DNA of 64,000 nucleotides from an uncultured Opitutia bacterium (GTDB lineage: Bacteria > Verrucomicrobiota > Verrucomicrobiia > Opitutales > UBA953), in the NCBI GenBank assembly GCA_945957395.1, contig CAMFKE010000004.1, forward strand, positions 1 to 64,000, in the 5' to 3' direction. The notes beneath the pieces are model-generated. The model made no database searches, was not told where the DNA came from, and was given only the letters and a program-made list of their open reading frames with translations. The position numbers and the translations under genes were made by a program. Of this stretch, positions 45,447 to 54,490 are shown one piece after another. Each line of letters begins with the position of its first letter. The first letter of the stretch is position 1.

Positions 45447-45482
45447 CGGCGGCGCAACCCCGCGTTGAGCCCGCCGGCGCAA
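45447..45482. promoter_or_regulatory. Candidate XylR-type operator (direct repeats)
   Basis: CGNCGGCGCAA occurs twice (45447-45457 and 45472-45482), 25 bp apart, in the 141-bp gap between the regulator and the GH2 gene. XylR/AraC-type proteins usually bind direct repeats. Which promoter it controls is inferred. Confidence 0.35.
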
Positions 45483-45537
45483 AACAGCCCGGATTGCTTC
45501 GGAAAAGCCGCCGAACGCGTTTCCCCCTCCCGCCCTT

Positions 45538-45556
45538 GTCCGATACGGGTTCGGAC
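45538..45556. promoter_or_regulatory. Inverted repeat abutting the GH2 start codon
   Basis: GTCCGA (45538-45543) and TCGGAC (45551-45556) form an inverted repeat with a 7-bp centre ending directly before the ATG. It could be an operator or a hairpin hiding the start. Confidence 0.35.
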
Positions 45557-47626
45557 ATGACCCGACCGCTCCCGAAGTCCCTCGCCGCCTTCGCCCTTGC
45601 CCCGCTCTTCGCGTATTCCGCCACCCGGGTTGATGTGTGGCGATACTCCGAGGTCTCCGCCGAGGCCGCCGTCGCCGGCGAGACCGTCGCGATCCCCCAC
45701 ACCTGGAACGCGACCGACATCCAGGCGGGCCGGGGGAGGGACGACATGGGCAGGGACGGATACCGGCGCGCGCCCTCCTGGTATGCGACGCAGCTCCCGA
45801 CGCCTACTCCGGGCAAGCGGGTGTTCGTGCGATTCGGCGCCGTGTCGTCGGTGGCCGAGGTGTCGCTCAACGGGCATAAGCTCGGCACGCACCGAGGCCC
45901 GGCCACCGCCTTCGCCTTCGAACTCACGCCTCACCTTTCCCCGGGTGGCGCGAACACGCTTCTGGTGAAGGCGGACAACACCTGGCGCTCCGATGTCGCG
46001 CCGCTCTCCGGCGACTTCGGCATACCCGGCGGCATCTACCGCGCGGTGGAACTTTTGGAAAAGCCGCCGGTGTGCATCTCGCCCCTCGTGCTCGGCTCGC
46101 GCGGCGTATCCGTCACGACCTTGCGCGCCGACAAGACGCGCGCCGAGCTCAAGGTCGTCGCACACCTCGACCGCGCGGCGAACGCCGCCGCGGAGGTCGC
46201 CTTCCGCCTGCTCGACGCCAAGGGCGCGCCTGTCGCCACCGCCGCGGCCTCAGCGCCCGCCGGCGTCGGCGCGACGAGCGTCGAGGTGAAGCTTTCCCTG
46301 GATTCGCCGCATTTGTGGAACGGGCTGAAGGACCCGTACCTCTACACGCTCGAGACCTCGCTCGCCGCCACCGACGGTTCCAAGGACACGCAAAAGCTCA
46401 AGGTCGGCCTGCGCACGCTCACCTTCGACAAGGACAAGGGCGCCTTCCTCAACGGGGAAGCTTACCCTCTGCGCGGGGTGAACCGGCACCAGGACCGGGA
46501 AGGGCGCGCGTGGGCCGTGACCGAGGAGCAGGAGCGGGAGGATGCGGCGCTCATCCGCGAAATCGGGGCGAACGCGGTGCGCGCCGCGCACTACCCGCAC
46601 AGCGAAGTGTTTCTCGACGAATGCGACCGGCTCGGGCTGCTCGTGTGGGCGGAGGCGCCGCTCATCGACACGGTGGGCCAAAACCCCGCCGAACTCGGCG
46701 CGAATGCGGAGCTTCAGTTGCGCGAGATGATGGCGCAGCAGCGTCACCACGCCTGCGTGTTTTGCTGGAGCCTGTTCAACGAGATAGGCCAGCGCGAAGG
46801 CGGCGGGAAGAACCCCCTGTCGGTCGTGCGCCGGCTCAACGATGTCGCGCATGCCGTGGACCCTTCGCGCCCCACCGCGGGCGCCACCAATCGCGCATGG
46901 AAGGAGCTTAACAGCATCGCCGACCTGATGGCGTACAACGGCTATCCCGGCTGGTACGGCGGCGGCAAGGGCGGCCACGACGCCGTGTTCAAAAGCTTCC
47001 GCGCCTCGGCGCCCGACCGTCCGTGGGGCATTTCAGAATACGGCGCCGGCGCCTCCCTCTCGCATCAGGACGACTCCGTGATGAAGGGGCCCAAGCCCGC
47101 CGGAAAATGGCACCCCGAAGCCTGGCAAAGCCGCGTGCACGAGCACGCCCTGGCCTCCATCGAAAGGATGCCGCAGGCCTGGGGCACCTTCGTCTGGAAC
47201 ATGGCCGACTTCGCCAGCCCCTGGCGCACCGAGGGCGAGCGCGACGGCATCAACGCCAAGGGGCTCGTCACGTATGACCGCCGGACACGCAAGGACGCGT
47301 TCTTCCTCTACAAGGCCAACTGGTCCGACGCCCCCGTGCTGCACCTGCTCGCCCGCCGTGACTCCGCGCGCAAGTCGGCCGACACCGTGGTGCGCTACTA
47401 CAGCAACCTCGCTGATGTGCGCGTGACGCTCAACGGCGCCGCGCTGCCCGCGGGCGTCGCGTATGCGCCGTCCGCTTACATCATCGGAAATGTGCGGCTG
47501 CGTCCCGGAAAAAACACCGTCGAGGCCGCCGCGAGAACGAAGGATGGCAAGAGCGTGACGGATGCCGTGGAGTGGGTGCTGGAGGGTCCGGCGAAGCAGC
47601 CCGCCCCACGCCCTTCCGCCCGTTGA
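45557..47626 (+). CDS. GH2-family beta-glycosidase (beta-galactosidase-like)
   Basis: A 689-residue exported glycosidase. Sequence begins with a signal peptide, then a sugar-binding domain (WRYSEVSAEAAVAGETVAIPHTWNATD), an immunoglobulin-like domain and a catalytic barrel. Acid/base Glu409 in CWSLFNE, nucleophile Glu494 in GISEYGAG, and RGVNRHQDREGRAW at the start of the barrel. The NAKG motif before VTYDRRTRKDAF also occurs in GH2 uronidases, so galactosidase or glucuronidase cannot be settled; glucuronidase would suit chondroitin. First gene of a unit with the sulfatase and lyase. Confidence 0.85.
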   Translation: MTRPLPKSLAAFALAPLFAYSATRVDVWRYSEVSAEAAVAGETVAIPHTWNATDIQAGRGRDDMGRDGYRRAPSWYATQLPTPTPGKRVFVRFGAVSSVAEVSLNGHKLGTHRGPATAFAFELTPHLSPGGANTLLVKADNTWRSDVAPLSGDFGIPGGIYRAVELLEKPPVCISPLVLGSRGVSVTTLRADKTRAELKVVAHLDRAANAAAEVAFRLLDAKGAPVATAAASAPAGVGATSVEVKLSLDSPHLWNGLKDPYLYTLETSLAATDGSKDTQKLKVGLRTLTFDKDKGAFLNGEAYPLRGVNRHQDREGRAWAVTEEQEREDAALIREIGANAVRAAHYPHSEVFLDECDRLGLLVWAEAPLIDTVGQNPAELGANAELQLREMMAQQRHHACVFCWSLFNEIGQREGGGKNPLSVVRRLNDVAHAVDPSRPTAGATNRAWKELNSIADLMAYNGYPGWYGGGKGGHDAVFKSFRASAPDRPWGISEYGAGASLSHQDDSVMKGPKPAGKWHPEAWQSRVHEHALASIERMPQAWGTFVWNMADFASPWRTEGERDGINAKGLVTYDRRTRKDAFFLYKANWSDAPVLHLLARRDSARKSADTVVRYYSNLADVRVTLNGAALPAGVAYAPSAYIIGNVRLRPGKNTVEAAARTKDGKSVTDAVEWVLEGPAKQPAPRPSAR

Positions 47627-47643
47627 ATCTCGCCCCGCCCGCC

Positions 47644-49131
47644 ATGCGCCTGCCCCCCAAGCTCCTTCCCCTGGTCGCCCTCCTGTCGGTCGCCCCGTCG
47701 GCCGTCGCTTCGTCGCCCCCGGCGCGCCCCGACATCCTCATCCTTCTGGCCGACGACATGGGCTTCGCCGATCTCGGCTGCTACGGCTCCGAGGTGCCCA
47801 CGCCCAACATCGACAGGCTCGCCGCGCGCGGCGTGCGCTTCACGGATTTTCACACCTGCGCCCGGTGCAGCCCGAGTCGCGCCGCACTGCTCACCGGGCG
47901 CTATCCGCAGGCGGTGGGCATGGGCCATCTCGACACGGATATGGGCAAACCCGGATACCGCGGACGCCTCGACCCCGACGCGCCCACGCTCGCGGAGCGT
48001 CTGCGCGACGCCGGCTACGACACCGCTCTGGCGGGCAAGTGGCACCTCGGCCTGGGCGAAGGCCACCGGCCATGGGATCGCGGCTTTCGCCGCAGCCGGG
48101 GCCTGCTCGGCGGCGCCGCCGATTATTTCAAACCCATGCCGGCGCGCCCCTTCGGCGAGGACGGCAAACTGCTCGCGCCGGAGGATCTGCCCGCCGATTT
48201 CTACATGACCGACGACATCGCGGCGACCGCTTCGCGCTACATCGCGACGGCCCCCGCGGACAAGCCGCTCTTCCTTTATGTCGCTTTCACCGCCCCGCAT
48301 TACCCGCTTCAGGCTCACGAGGCCGACATCGCGCCCCGTCTTGCGGATTATGCCAAGGGGCCGGCGGCTGTGCGCGACGCGCGTTTCGCGAGGATGAAGG
48401 CCTCGGGCCTTCTCGCGGCCGACGCCACCCTCGCGCCGTACAGGTTTCCCGAGTGGGCGAAACTGCCGCCCGCCGCGCGAGCATCCTCGGTGCGCGACAT
48501 GGCCACCTACGCCGCGCAGATCGTGGCCATGGACCGCGGCGTGGGGAAGATCCTTGATGCGCTGGAGAAATCCGGGCGCGCCGGGAACACGCTCGTGATG
48601 TTCCTCTCCGACAACGGGGCGACGCGCGAGCAGCACGACCGCGGTTACGGCCCGCATTGGGCGACCGTGTCGAACACGCCTTTCCGCAGTTTCAAGGCGC
48701 ACACCTACCGCGGCGGCACGGCCGATCCGCTCCTCGTCGTGATTCCGGGCGGCGCGCCCGGAGGCGCCCGCATCGAACGCAGCCCGACCCATATCATCGA
48801 CCTCGCCCCCACCTGCCTTGAATTCGCGGGCCTCGCCCCGTCGCCGAGCACCGACGGCGTCTCTCTCTCGGCGCGCCTTTCCGACGCCAAGGCGCCCGCA
48901 GCCGCGCGCACGCTTTTTTGGGAACACGAGGGCCGTCGCGGCGCTCTGGACTCCGGTCGGAAGCTTGTGTCGGAGCCCGGGCGCGCGTGGGAGCTCTATG
49001 ACGCGCGCGACACCGGCGAGACGCGCGATCTCGCCGCCGCCGAACCCGACGCCGTGAAACGCCTCGCCGGCGAGTGGCGCGAGTGGGCGGCCGGGCATCG
49101 GGTGGACCCGCGGGCGGCCGTGCGGCGATAG
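47644..49131 (+). CDS. Sulfatase (S1, formylglycine-dependent)
   Basis: Type I sulfatase of 495 residues, exported. Signal peptide about 1-25. Metal ligands LADDMGFADLG; modification motif C75-S-P-S-R-AALLTGRY (Cys to formylglycine); GKWHLG, SDNGATREQHDRGYGP, THIIDLAPTCLE. The Cys form needs a formylglycine-generating enzyme (FGE) or anaerobic maturase; none is in this window. It starts 17 bp after the GH2 gene and precedes the chondroitin lyase fusion, so a sulfated glycosaminoglycan is the likely substrate. Confidence 0.9.
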   Translation: MRLPPKLLPLVALLSVAPSAVASSPPARPDILILLADDMGFADLGCYGSEVPTPNIDRLAARGVRFTDFHTCARCSPSRAALLTGRYPQAVGMGHLDTDMGKPGYRGRLDPDAPTLAERLRDAGYDTALAGKWHLGLGEGHRPWDRGFRRSRGLLGGAADYFKPMPARPFGEDGKLLAPEDLPADFYMTDDIAATASRYIATAPADKPLFLYVAFTAPHYPLQAHEADIAPRLADYAKGPAAVRDARFARMKASGLLAADATLAPYRFPEWAKLPPAARASSVRDMATYAAQIVAMDRGVGKILDALEKSGRAGNTLVMFLSDNGATREQHDRGYGPHWATVSNTPFRSFKAHTYRGGTADPLLVVIPGGAPGGARIERSPTHIIDLAPTCLEFAGLAPSPSTDGVSLSARLSDAKAPAAARTLFWEHEGRRGALDSGRKLVSEPGRAWELYDARDTGETRDLAAAEPDAVKRLAGEWREWAAGHRVDPRAAVRR

Positions 49132-49195
49132 TCGCTCGCCACGCCTGCGTTTATACGCCATTTCCGGAAAACCCCGTGCGCGACGCCCCGTATCC

Positions 49196-52100
49196 ATGTC
49201 TACCCTGAAGCCCCTCTTCCTGCTCGGATTGTGCGGTCTGCCGTGCTCCCTCGTCCTGCTCGCCGACGATGTCGTGCCGGCCTATTACGACGCCGCCAAC
49301 GCGCCCGGCGCCGGCAACTTCAACACCACCTGGCCCGGCTTTCGCGCGCACTGGCTCTCGCGCCGAAAAACCTTCGCCGCCGAGCGCCCGGTCTCTCCCG
49401 GGGCGACGGTTTTCCTGGGTGACTCGATCACCGAGGGCTGCCCGACGACCAAGCTTTTTCCCGGCGTTCGAAGCGTCAACCGGGGCATCGCCGGCGAGAC
49501 GACGCGCGGCATGCTGTGGCGATTGGAGGCCGACGTCATCGCCTTGCGGCCGGCGGCGGTGGTCATCCTCGGCGGCACCAACGACCTGTTCCAGCCCGGC
49601 GGTTCGCCCGAGGCCACGGCGACGAACCTGCGCGTCATGGTCGAGCGCCTGCGGGCGGCCCTGCCCGGCTGTCGCGTGATCGTGCCCAAGGTCATGCCCA
49701 ACGCCAAGGTCGAGCCGGAGCGCGTGCGCGCCTTCAACGACGCCGTGGACAAGGCGCTGGAGCCGCACGGCGACTGCGTGCGCGTGGATACCTTCACGCC
49801 CTATCTGACGCCCGCCGGCGGCTTCGACGCCTCGGCTTTCCGCGACGGCGTGCATCCGAACGCCGAGGGTTATGCGCGTTATCAAAAGGCGATGTCGCGC
49901 GCTCTCTCAACGCCTTCCGCGCCGACCGCAGTGCCGCCTCTTTCGGACGGTGTGATCAGTTTCGAGGCCGCCGCGGTCCCCGAGGGCGTGAGCGCGTCCG
50001 GCGGAGGGCTGTCGGTGTCGACACGCCGGCGCATCCATGGCGAACGCTCCCTGCGCTGGGCGTGGAAGGGCGGCGATGTGCTCGTCATCCGTCACCCGGT
50101 GGAGGTCCTCGGGCCGAAGGCGGCCCGGGAGGCGTTCGGCACCGCGGCGCTTTCGAGCTTCCATCTCTTTGTTCACAACGAGCGCGCGGTGGCCGACGGC
50201 AAGCTGCGCGTGGAGTTTGCGACGGGAGGCGCCGACGCGCCGACGCAGTGTCATTTTGAAATGGGCCTGGACTTCACGGGGTGGCGCAAGGCGACGCCGG
50301 CGTTTCTGCGCGACATGAAGGGGACGCCGGGCGAGGGCATGGACACGATCCGGCTGGTCGCGCCTGCCGGTGCGGGCGTGATGCACCTCGACCAGATCAT
50401 TCCGGGCATCGTCAACGACCCGCGCTTCCAGTGGCCCGACCGGCAGCTTCCCGAAATCGGTCCTGATAACGCGCCGCCCGCGCGACTGCCCGTCCCGGCT
50501 CGGCGCCCGATTGAGGCCGACGCTCGCGAACTCGCCGACCTGCTGGTCGTCGCCGCCCGGCTCGCCGGCGAAGCCCCGCGGCGAAGCGCCGGGGAGGTGG
50601 ACGCCGCCTGCGCGCGCGCGGAGGCTTTGGGGGTGGTGGAGGATGGCGACGGCGTGCGAGGTCCGCATGTGATCACCACCTACGAGCATGACATGTTCCC
50701 CCCCGAGCTGCGGCGCAAGGTGGTTGCCGGTCAGGCCGGATACATGCCTATCAATCGATACGGGCAGGTCATGCTGGATGTCGCCGAGGCCTGGCGCGCC
50801 GCGCCGGACGAGCAGTCCCGGGGGCGGGCGCAGGCTCTTTTCATGCGGTTGACCCGGCACCTGCTCGACCAGGGGTGGGCGGACGGCAGCGCGCTGGGCA
50901 CCACGCACCACTTCGGCTACCAGTCGCGCGAATGGGTGCGCGCCGTGTTCCTGATGCGCGAGCCGCTTGCGAAGGCCGGGCTGCTGGCCCCGATGAGCGG
51001 GGCGCTGGAGTGGTATGCGCGTGAATTCATCCTGCTTGATTCTCCCGGAGAGAGCCTGCGCCGCGGCGTCGACATGGACTACCTGAATACGGTGGCGGCC
51101 TCTCACCTCATGCTGTGCCTGATGCACCCGGATCCCGCCGTACGCGCCTCGCGCGCTCGCGCCGCCGCCGACTACTGGCGCGTTTCCTTGGGCGAGACCG
51201 GCCGCGACCTCGGATCGGGTTTCAAGCCGGACGGCACCGCCTTCCATCACTGGGGGCACTATCCGGGATACGCGTATCCCGGCGTCATCGGCGGCGCATA
51301 CCTCGCATGGGTGCTGCGCGGCACGCGGTTCGCGCTGCCCGAGTCCGCGCTGGCGCCCATGAAGGGCCTGGTGCGCACGGCGGCCTTTTCGGGGAACCCG
51401 CAGACGGGCATGGCGCTCGCCGGGCGCCACCCCTTCGGGGAAAGCTCGGTGGAGTCGCTCGCCGAGGCGGCGGTGCGCCTGGTCGAGGCCTCCCCAGCGC
51501 CGGACCGCGATTTCGCGGCGCTCGCCGTGTCGCTCAGTCCCGGCGATGCCGGGCGCGTGGCCGCGGCCTGCGGCGGGCCTGTCGGGCCGGCGGCGCCGGC
51601 TCAGGGGCATCGGGTTTTCAACTACGGCTGCTTCGCCATACACCGGCACGGCGACCGGATGGTCACGCTGAAGGGCTTCAACCGCTATGTGTGGTCGAGC
51701 GAGATTTACGCGAAGGACAACCGCTACGGGCGCTACCCGAGCAACGGTTCCGTGCAGATCGTGAAGCGCGGCGCGAATGCGGATTCCGGATACCTTCAGG
51801 AGGGCTGGGATTGGAGTCGCTTCCCGGGCGCGACGGCCCGGCGGCTGCCTCCGGATCTGCTGGAAAGCCCCTCGCGGCACACGCTCATGCTTCGCTCCGA
51901 CAAGACCTTCTGCGGCGGCTCCTCGCTGGAGTCGCGCTACGGTGTCTTCGTCATGCAGCTTTGGGAGCCCGACATGAAGCGCTTCGACCCGGCTTTCGCC
52001 GGACTTAAAACCGTCTTCTGCTTCGACGACCGGATTGTCTGCCTGGGGTCGGGAATCCGTTCCGGCGACTCCGAGCATCCTGTGGAGACGACCCTGTTCC

Positions 52101-52786
52101 AGCATGCCGACACGCCCGGAGCGAGCGGCGTGCAGATCGGTCCCGACGGCCCTGTCGGCGAATTTCCCTTCGCGCGCCGCCTGCCGCCGCCGGTCTGGCT
52201 GACGGACGGCCGGGGCAACGGCTATGTCGTGCGCTCCGGTCCGGACATCGTGTGCGAACGGCGCCGGCAGGTGTCGCGTCACAACAAGACCAAGGCGCGC
52301 ACCGAGGGGGATTTCGCTTCAGCCGTGCTCGATCACGGCGTCGCGCCCTCCGACGGCGGCTACGAGTACGCGGTGCTGCCGGGGGCGACGCCCGAGCGCA
52401 CCGCCGCCTTCGCCCGGAATCCTCCCTACGCGGTGCTGAGCCGGGACGGCGCGCTTCACGCGGTTCACGACCAAGCCTCCGGGGTGCGCGCCTATGTCGC
52501 GTTCCGACAGGGTGGTTTCGCCGCCGGAGATCTGCTGGCCGTGTCTTCGCCGTGCCTTGTCATGACTCGCGAGACGCCCGAAGGGCTGCGCGTGAGCGTG
52601 GGCGATCCGGACTTGAACATCCCCAAGGACGGCGTGTCCGCGCCGAAGACCCTCGCGGTCACGCTGCGCGGCGAGCGCCGGCTGGCGGCGCCGGCGGAAG
52701 GAGTGAGCGCGTCGGCCGTGGCGGGCGCCACTCAGGTGGTCGTGCGGGTGCGCGACGGCATCCCCGTGGAGTTCACGCTTCGCTGA
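49196..52786 (+). CDS. SGNH esterase-chondroitin ABC lyase (PL8) fusion
   Basis: A 1196-residue exported bifunctional enzyme. Residues about 55-240 are an SGNH/GDSL hydrolase with all four blocks: Ser77 (FLGDSITEG), Gly in NRGIAGE, Asn129 (LGGTNDL), and Asp217/His220 (DGVHPNAEG). Residues about 250-1196 resemble the complete chondroitinase ABC I of Proteus: N-terminal lyase domain (GERSLRWAWKGGDVLV), helical domain (LLDQGWADGSALGTTHHFGY, DGTAFHHWGHYPGYAYPG) and beta-sandwich. The catalytic residues known as His501, Tyr508, Arg560 and Glu653 there appear here as His685, Tyr692, Arg744 and Glu836. It should de-esterify and then cleave chondroitin/dermatan-type chains by beta-elimination. Substrate of the esterase domain is unknown. 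I know of no described protein with this fusion. Confidence 0.92.
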   Translation: MSTLKPLFLLGLCGLPCSLVLLADDVVPAYYDAANAPGAGNFNTTWPGFRAHWLSRRKTFAAERPVSPGATVFLGDSITEGCPTTKLFPGVRSVNRGIAGETTRGMLWRLEADVIALRPAAVVILGGTNDLFQPGGSPEATATNLRVMVERLRAALPGCRVIVPKVMPNAKVEPERVRAFNDAVDKALEPHGDCVRVDTFTPYLTPAGGFDASAFRDGVHPNAEGYARYQKAMSRALSTPSAPTAVPPLSDGVISFEAAAVPEGVSASGGGLSVSTRRRIHGERSLRWAWKGGDVLVIRHPVEVLGPKAAREAFGTAALSSFHLFVHNERAVADGKLRVEFATGGADAPTQCHFEMGLDFTGWRKATPAFLRDMKGTPGEGMDTIRLVAPAGAGVMHLDQIIPGIVNDPRFQWPDRQLPEIGPDNAPPARLPVPARRPIEADARELADLLVVAARLAGEAPRRSAGEVDAACARAEALGVVEDGDGVRGPHVITTYEHDMFPPELRRKVVAGQAGYMPINRYGQVMLDVAEAWRAAPDEQSRGRAQALFMRLTRHLLDQGWADGSALGTTHHFGYQSREWVRAVFLMREPLAKAGLLAPMSGALEWYAREFILLDSPGESLRRGVDMDYLNTVAASHLMLCLMHPDPAVRASRARAAADYWRVSLGETGRDLGSGFKPDGTAFHHWGHYPGYAYPGVIGGAYLAWVLRGTRFALPESALAPMKGLVRTAAFSGNPQTGMALAGRHPFGESSVESLAEAAVRLVEASPAPDRDFAALAVSLSPGDAGRVAAACGGPVGPAAPAQGHRVFNYGCFAIHRHGDRMVTLKGFNRYVWSSEIYAKDNRYGRYPSNGSVQIVKRGANADSGYLQEGWDWSRFPGATARRLPPDLLESPSRHTLMLRSDKTFCGGSSLESRYGVFVMQLWEPDMKRFDPAFAGLKTVFCFDDRIVCLGSGIRSGDSEHPVETTLFQHADTPGASGVQIGPDGPVGEFPFARRLPPPVWLTDGRGNGYVVRSGPDIVCERRRQVSRHNKTKARTEGDFASAVLDHGVAPSDGGYEYAVLPGATPERTAAFARNPPYAVLSRDGALHAVHDQASGVRAYVAFRQGGFAAGDLLAVSSPCLVMTRETPEGLRVSVGDPDLNIPKDGVSAPKTLAVTLRGERRLAAPAEGVSASAVAGATQVVVRVRDGIPVEFTLR

Positions 52787-52910
52787 AGACCGTTCCGCCC
52801 GGCGGCCGCACTATTTGCTTTGACCACCCCGGGCCGCGCTCTTTCCTCCCGCGTTCCCGTGCGCAGGTCGCGCGCGGCACACTCGTTTTCCCTTTCAACG
52901 AACCACCACC

Positions 52911-54215
52911 ATGCAGTTCACCGTCGAAGACATCAACCCGACCCGCAAGGCCGTCACCGTCACCGTTCCCGCCGCCAAGATCGCCGAGCAGGAAGCCGCC
53001 CTCATCAAGGAGTTCGCCTCCCAGGTGCGCGTCCAGGGCTTCCGCCCCGGCAAGGCCCCCGCCTCCCTCGTGAAGGCCCAGTTCGCCAAGGGCATCGCCG
53101 AAGAGCTCAACAACAAGGTCGTGCAGGAGGGCTACAAGTTCGCCTCCACCGACGCCAAGCTCAAGGTCTTCAACCTCGTCGATGTGAAGGCTGACGCCGT
53201 CGTCGCCGGCAAGGACGCCGTGATCCGCTACGAAGTGGACATCCAGCCCGAGTTCGAACTGCCCGAGTACAAGGGCCTCGAAGTCGCCGAGGAAGCCGTC
53301 GTCGTGACCGACGCCGATGTGGACGCCGGCGTGGACCGCATCCGCAGCCAGTCCGCCAAGTTCGACGTCGTCGAGCGCGCCGCCGCCAAGGGCGACTACG
53401 TGAAGGTTTCCTACGTCGGCACCATCGACGGCAAGCCCGTGGCCGAACTGGCCCCCGAGGCCTACCTGTGGACCGAGCAGAAGAGCACCTGGGAGGAAGC
53501 CGGCGCCGAACAGGGCCTGGGCGTCCCCGCCATCGTCTCCGGCATCGTCGGCATGAAGGCCGGCGACAAGGCCACCTTCTCCCACTCCTTCGCCGCCGAC
53601 TTCGAGACCGAAGCCCTCCGCGGCAAGACCGCCTCCTACGCCGTCGAGGTGTTCGAAGTGCGCGCCAAGACCCTTCCCGAACTCACCGAAGAGTTCTTCA
53701 AGCAGCTCAACGTCAAGGACCTCGAGGAGCTCAAGAGCCAGGTCCGCACGAGCATCGAAGGCCAGAAGAAGAACGAAGGCCTCGCCAAGAAGCGTCAGGA
53801 CGTGATCGAGGCCCTCAACGCCAAGGTCGACTTCCCGCTGCCGGAATCCGCCGTGGACCGCGAAGCCTACAACATCTTCGTCGAGTTCGCCAACATGCAG
53901 ATGCGCTCCGGCGTGCCCGTCGAGGAAATCGAAAAGCAGCGCGACGAGCTGCTCACCGGCTCCAAGGACGCCGCCAAGACCCGCGTGAAGACCCAGTTCG
54001 TCCTCGCCAAGATCGCCGAAAAGGAAGGCCTCAAGGTCGAGCAGGAAGAACTCAACCGCCGCATCGTGCAGGAAGCCTACGCCGCCCGCACCCCCGTGGA
54101 CAAGTTCGTCAAGGAACTCTCCAAGGACCGCGGCCGCGTCGCCGACATGCAGCGCTGGGTGCTCTTCAACAAGGCCCTCGACCTCGTGGTCGGCGCCACC
54201 AAGGCCAAGGCCTAA
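52911..54215 (+). CDS. tig: Trigger factor
   Basis: Ribosome-bound chaperone and peptidyl-prolyl isomerase, 434 residues. The ribosome-docking signature GFRPGKAP lies at 43-50, the FKBP domain at about 160-245 (DYVKVSYVGTIDGKPVAE...GIVGMKAGDKATFSHSFAADF), and the helical C-domain follows (LPESAVDREAYNIFVEFANM, FVLAKIAEKEGLKVEQEELNRRI). No Shine-Dalgarno sequence. The usual clpP/clpX neighbours are missing downstream. Confidence 0.95.
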   Translation: MQFTVEDINPTRKAVTVTVPAAKIAEQEAALIKEFASQVRVQGFRPGKAPASLVKAQFAKGIAEELNNKVVQEGYKFASTDAKLKVFNLVDVKADAVVAGKDAVIRYEVDIQPEFELPEYKGLEVAEEAVVVTDADVDAGVDRIRSQSAKFDVVERAAAKGDYVKVSYVGTIDGKPVAELAPEAYLWTEQKSTWEEAGAEQGLGVPAIVSGIVGMKAGDKATFSHSFAADFETEALRGKTASYAVEVFEVRAKTLPELTEEFFKQLNVKDLEELKSQVRTSIEGQKKNEGLAKKRQDVIEALNAKVDFPLPESAVDREAYNIFVEFANMQMRSGVPVEEIEKQRDELLTGSKDAAKTRVKTQFVLAKIAEKEGLKVEQEELNRRIVQEAYAARTPVDKFVKELSKDRGRVADMQRWVLFNKALDLVVGATKAKA

Positions 54216-54245
54216 GCGACTCCCGGTCCCTTCGGGGCCGTTATG

Positions 54246-54284
54246 AAAACGGGCCGGACGCCTCGCGCGTCCGGCCCGTTTTTT
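54246..54284 (+). terminator. Rho-independent terminator
   Basis: A perfect 16-bp stem (54246-54261 with 54267-54282) is followed by T residues. It ends tig. The remaining 200 bp before rmlB show no recognisable gene. Confidence 0.9.
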
Positions 54285-54490
54285 GTCTTTGGCGCGAATT
54301 GCGCGCTCCGCCCGGATTGGCTTTCAGAGATGGTCCTTTCGTTTGCGGCGCCGGGCCGTTGCACAGGGGCGTTCCGCCTTCCGGAGCCGCCCACATGAGC
54401 CCCTCCGTCAGGAGGAAGTTGTGTCCGGGCTGACTACGGCGGCATCTCGGAGCTTGAAAGGCGTCCCGGGCCCATGCTTCCTTCGCGGGC

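Noticed and set aside
54285-54490. Possible tRNA or small gene between tig and rmlB
   Set aside because: There is no tRNA-like arm arrangement and no frame with family similarity.
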